Source of the DNA: Candidatus Uhrbacteria bacterium RIFOXYB12_FULL_58_10 | GTDB lineage: Bacteria > Patescibacteriota > Patescibacteriia > UBA9934 > GWF2-40-263 | NCBI GenBank assembly: GCA_943359455.1 | Contig: CALRHL010000009.1 | Span: forward strand, 1 to 40,168 | DNA: 40,168 nt | Direction of reading: 5' to 3' | In this document: piece by piece, positions 38,823 to 40,168 of the stretch | How the letters are laid out: each line of letters starts with the position of its first letter | Position numbering within the stretch: the first letter of the stretch is position 1 | Notes under the pieces: model-generated | Told to the model about the DNA's origin: nothing | Seen by the model: the letters and a program-made list of their open reading frames with translations, nothing else | The model's database searches: none | Program-made: the position numbers and the translations under genes

Positions 38823-40168
38823 ATGTTCTTCGCTGTTTCTCTTTACACTAACGTCGCGACAACTGGTTTTTGGAACCAACCGATTGATCTCATTCTCTAC
38901 CAACTCCTTGTTTGGTTTGGATGGGTTCCGATTGTTCTTGTGATGCTTTGGGGTTTTACACAGGTGTGGCTGGCCACTCGACAAGAAAAATGGGTGAAGT
39001 CACTCAAGTGGGTGATTATGGCCATTGATGTTCCTGCGATGACGGAACAGACACCAAAAGCTTTGGAAAACATGTATTCGTCACTGTGGGGGGCTTATTC
39101 AAACCTCACATGGAAGGAAAAATGGATTTTAGGAAAGGTTCAACCGTTATTTACATTTGAGATAGCCTCCACAGAAGGATACGTTCAATTTTATATACGA
39201 ACTCTTACGCGCTATCGCGATGTTGCGGAAGCGGGAATTTACGCAGCGTATCCAGAAGCGGAGATTACAGAGGTTGAAGATTATACTGCCTGGGCACCAG
39301 GCCAATTTCCTGATGAGGTTTGGGATGCGTGGGGTTCAGAGCTTATTTTGAAAAACGAGGATATTTTTCCATTGCGAACGTATCTTGATTTTGAAGATAA
39401 AATTTCTGGAGAAATTAAGGATCCTCTTGGTGGTGTTTTGGAACAACTGGCTAAAATGCGACCTGGAGAACATTTTTGGATACAAATGATTATTCAACCG
39501 CATGGTGATGCAGCAAAAAATTGGAAATCAAGAGGGGAAAAATTTATTAATAAAACATTTGGCGTTGAAGAAAAACATAAACCAGGATTGATCGAAAGTG
39601 CCATGGAGACCGCATTGTTTATTCCGAATGCGGTTACAGAGGAAGCACTCGGAGTGTCTTTGACAGGGGGCCATGGAGAAATGAAGCAGGAAGACATTTG
39701 GAAGGCGTTTAAAATTACGATGGCAGAGAAGGAAAAAGTAGAAGGTGTTTTGAAAAAAATCGGGAAGGTTGGATATCTCACCAAAATGCGTCTTGTCTAC
39801 ATTGGACGCAAAGGAGTTTATGATAAGCAGGCGCGTACCGCATTTGTGAAGGGTGTATTTCATCAATATGCGCATTTGAATCTGAATTCTCTCGGACTTC
39901 ATGGTGACGCAACGCCAAAAGACGATTATTTCTGGCAAGCATGGACCTACCCTACACGACAGGGCCGACTCGTTCGTTCCTACCGAAACCGTTCTTGGGG
40001 AACGGGGGCTGATCCTTGGATGCTCAATGTTGAAGAGCTTGCCTCACTCTGGCATTTCCCATCGATTCTTGTGAAAGCACCACTTGTGAAGAAGGCGGAG
40101 GCGAAGCGTGCGGAGCCTCCTGTTGGTTTGCCGATTGGGCTTGATGATGAAGATATGTACAAGCCACC
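38823..40168 (+). CDS. Membrane-anchored protein of CPR conjugation-like locus, 3' end cut off
   Basis: Not in the ORF track because it has no stop in the window; at least 448 codons are open. One or two N-terminal hydrophobic stretches (YQLLVWFGWVPIVLVMLWG) are followed by a long soluble part: SLWGAYSNLTWKEKWILG, YVQFYIRTLTRYRDVAEAGI, AAYPEAEITEVEDYT, PGEHFWIQMII, and late NLNSLGLHG. In CPR genomes proteins of this layout commonly precede a VirB4/TraC- or HerA-like ATPase, so they are thought to belong to a type IV-secretion-like or pilus machine. That next gene is outside the window, so the role is inference. Confidence 0.75.
   Translation, partial: MFFAVSLYTNVATTGFWNQPIDLILYQLLVWFGWVPIVLVMLWGFTQVWLATRQEKWVKSLKWVIMAIDVPAMTEQTPKALENMYSSLWGAYSNLTWKEKWILGKVQPLFTFEIASTEGYVQFYIRTLTRYRDVAEAGIYAAYPEAEITEVEDYTAWAPGQFPDEVWDAWGSELILKNEDIFPLRTYLDFEDKISGEIKDPLGGVLEQLAKMRPGEHFWIQMIIQPHGDAAKNWKSRGEKFINKTFGVEEKHKPGLIESAMETALFIPNAVTEEALGVSLTGGHGEMKQEDIWKAFKITMAEKEKVEGVLKKIGKVGYLTKMRLVYIGRKGVYDKQARTAFVKGVFHQYAHLNLNSLGLHGDATPKDDYFWQAWTYPTRQGRLVRSYRNRSWGTGADPWMLNVEELASLWHFPSILVKAPLVKKAEAKRAEPPVGLPIGLDDEDMYKP

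Overview
The window looks like a chromosomal piece of a Patescibacteria (CPR) bacterium using the standard code, since TGA works as a stop at many tightly overlapping gene pairs. Evidence: small, tightly packed housekeeping genes with 4-bp ATGA overlaps; CPR-style surface-protein repeats in a secreted protein; a membrane-anchored protein at the right edge of the kind that precedes conjugation-type ATPases in CPR genomes; rplU not followed by rpmA; and several genes that appear to be transcribed without a leader (extended -10 only 6-9 nt before ATG). The lineage is inferred from gene content and not proven.

Layout. 1-3150: end of a two-ATPase Clp protein with worn motifs, a WecA/TagO-like sugar-phosphate transferase and a DUF192 protein. 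3175-4428: rplU and a methyltransferase whose ends are near-identical copies of one terminator. 4468-12256: an accessory island, opening with a decayed IS and closing with a solitary MITE end beside recR. It holds a retron-type reverse transcriptase, an ~840-nt structured non-coding region ending in a strong terminator, a MoxR/CobS-type AAA+ ATPase, a CobT-like VWA protein with an HExxH motif, a protein made of seven GRMPT repeats, and a small helical protein. 12257-19280: recR, ybaB, dnaB (minus), a permease and a small membrane protein (plus), then folD, a methyltransferase and glyA (minus). 19377-26318: an orphan beta-rich protein, murC-murB, the hibernation factor, secA and a cupin. 26315-33582: NYN nuclease, peptidase E, surface protein, eukaryotic-type glutamine synthetase, a CotH-like lipoprotein, and the bcp-rdgB-nudix-DUF1294 operon. 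33887-40168: secD (with parvulin-like domains inserted), secF, an ABC exporter, and a truncated membrane protein.

How genes work together. murC, murB and the WecA-like enzyme serve the cell envelope. secA, secD and secF form the export route used by the surface protein and lipoprotein. glyA and folD feed one-carbon metabolism. recR, ybaB and dnaB serve replication and repair. bcp, rdgB and nudix handle peroxides and nucleotide clean-up.

The most unusual content is the RT plus structured RNA next to MoxR-VWA, where three diverged units share a covarying hairpin and an AATTTGGG core. A second strong signal is a 161-bp foldback element present in two full copies with 4-bp target duplications, plus one collapsed 20-bp footprint and solitary ends. 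No tRNA, rRNA or CRISPR array was seen. No searches were run; family names rest on motifs read by eye.
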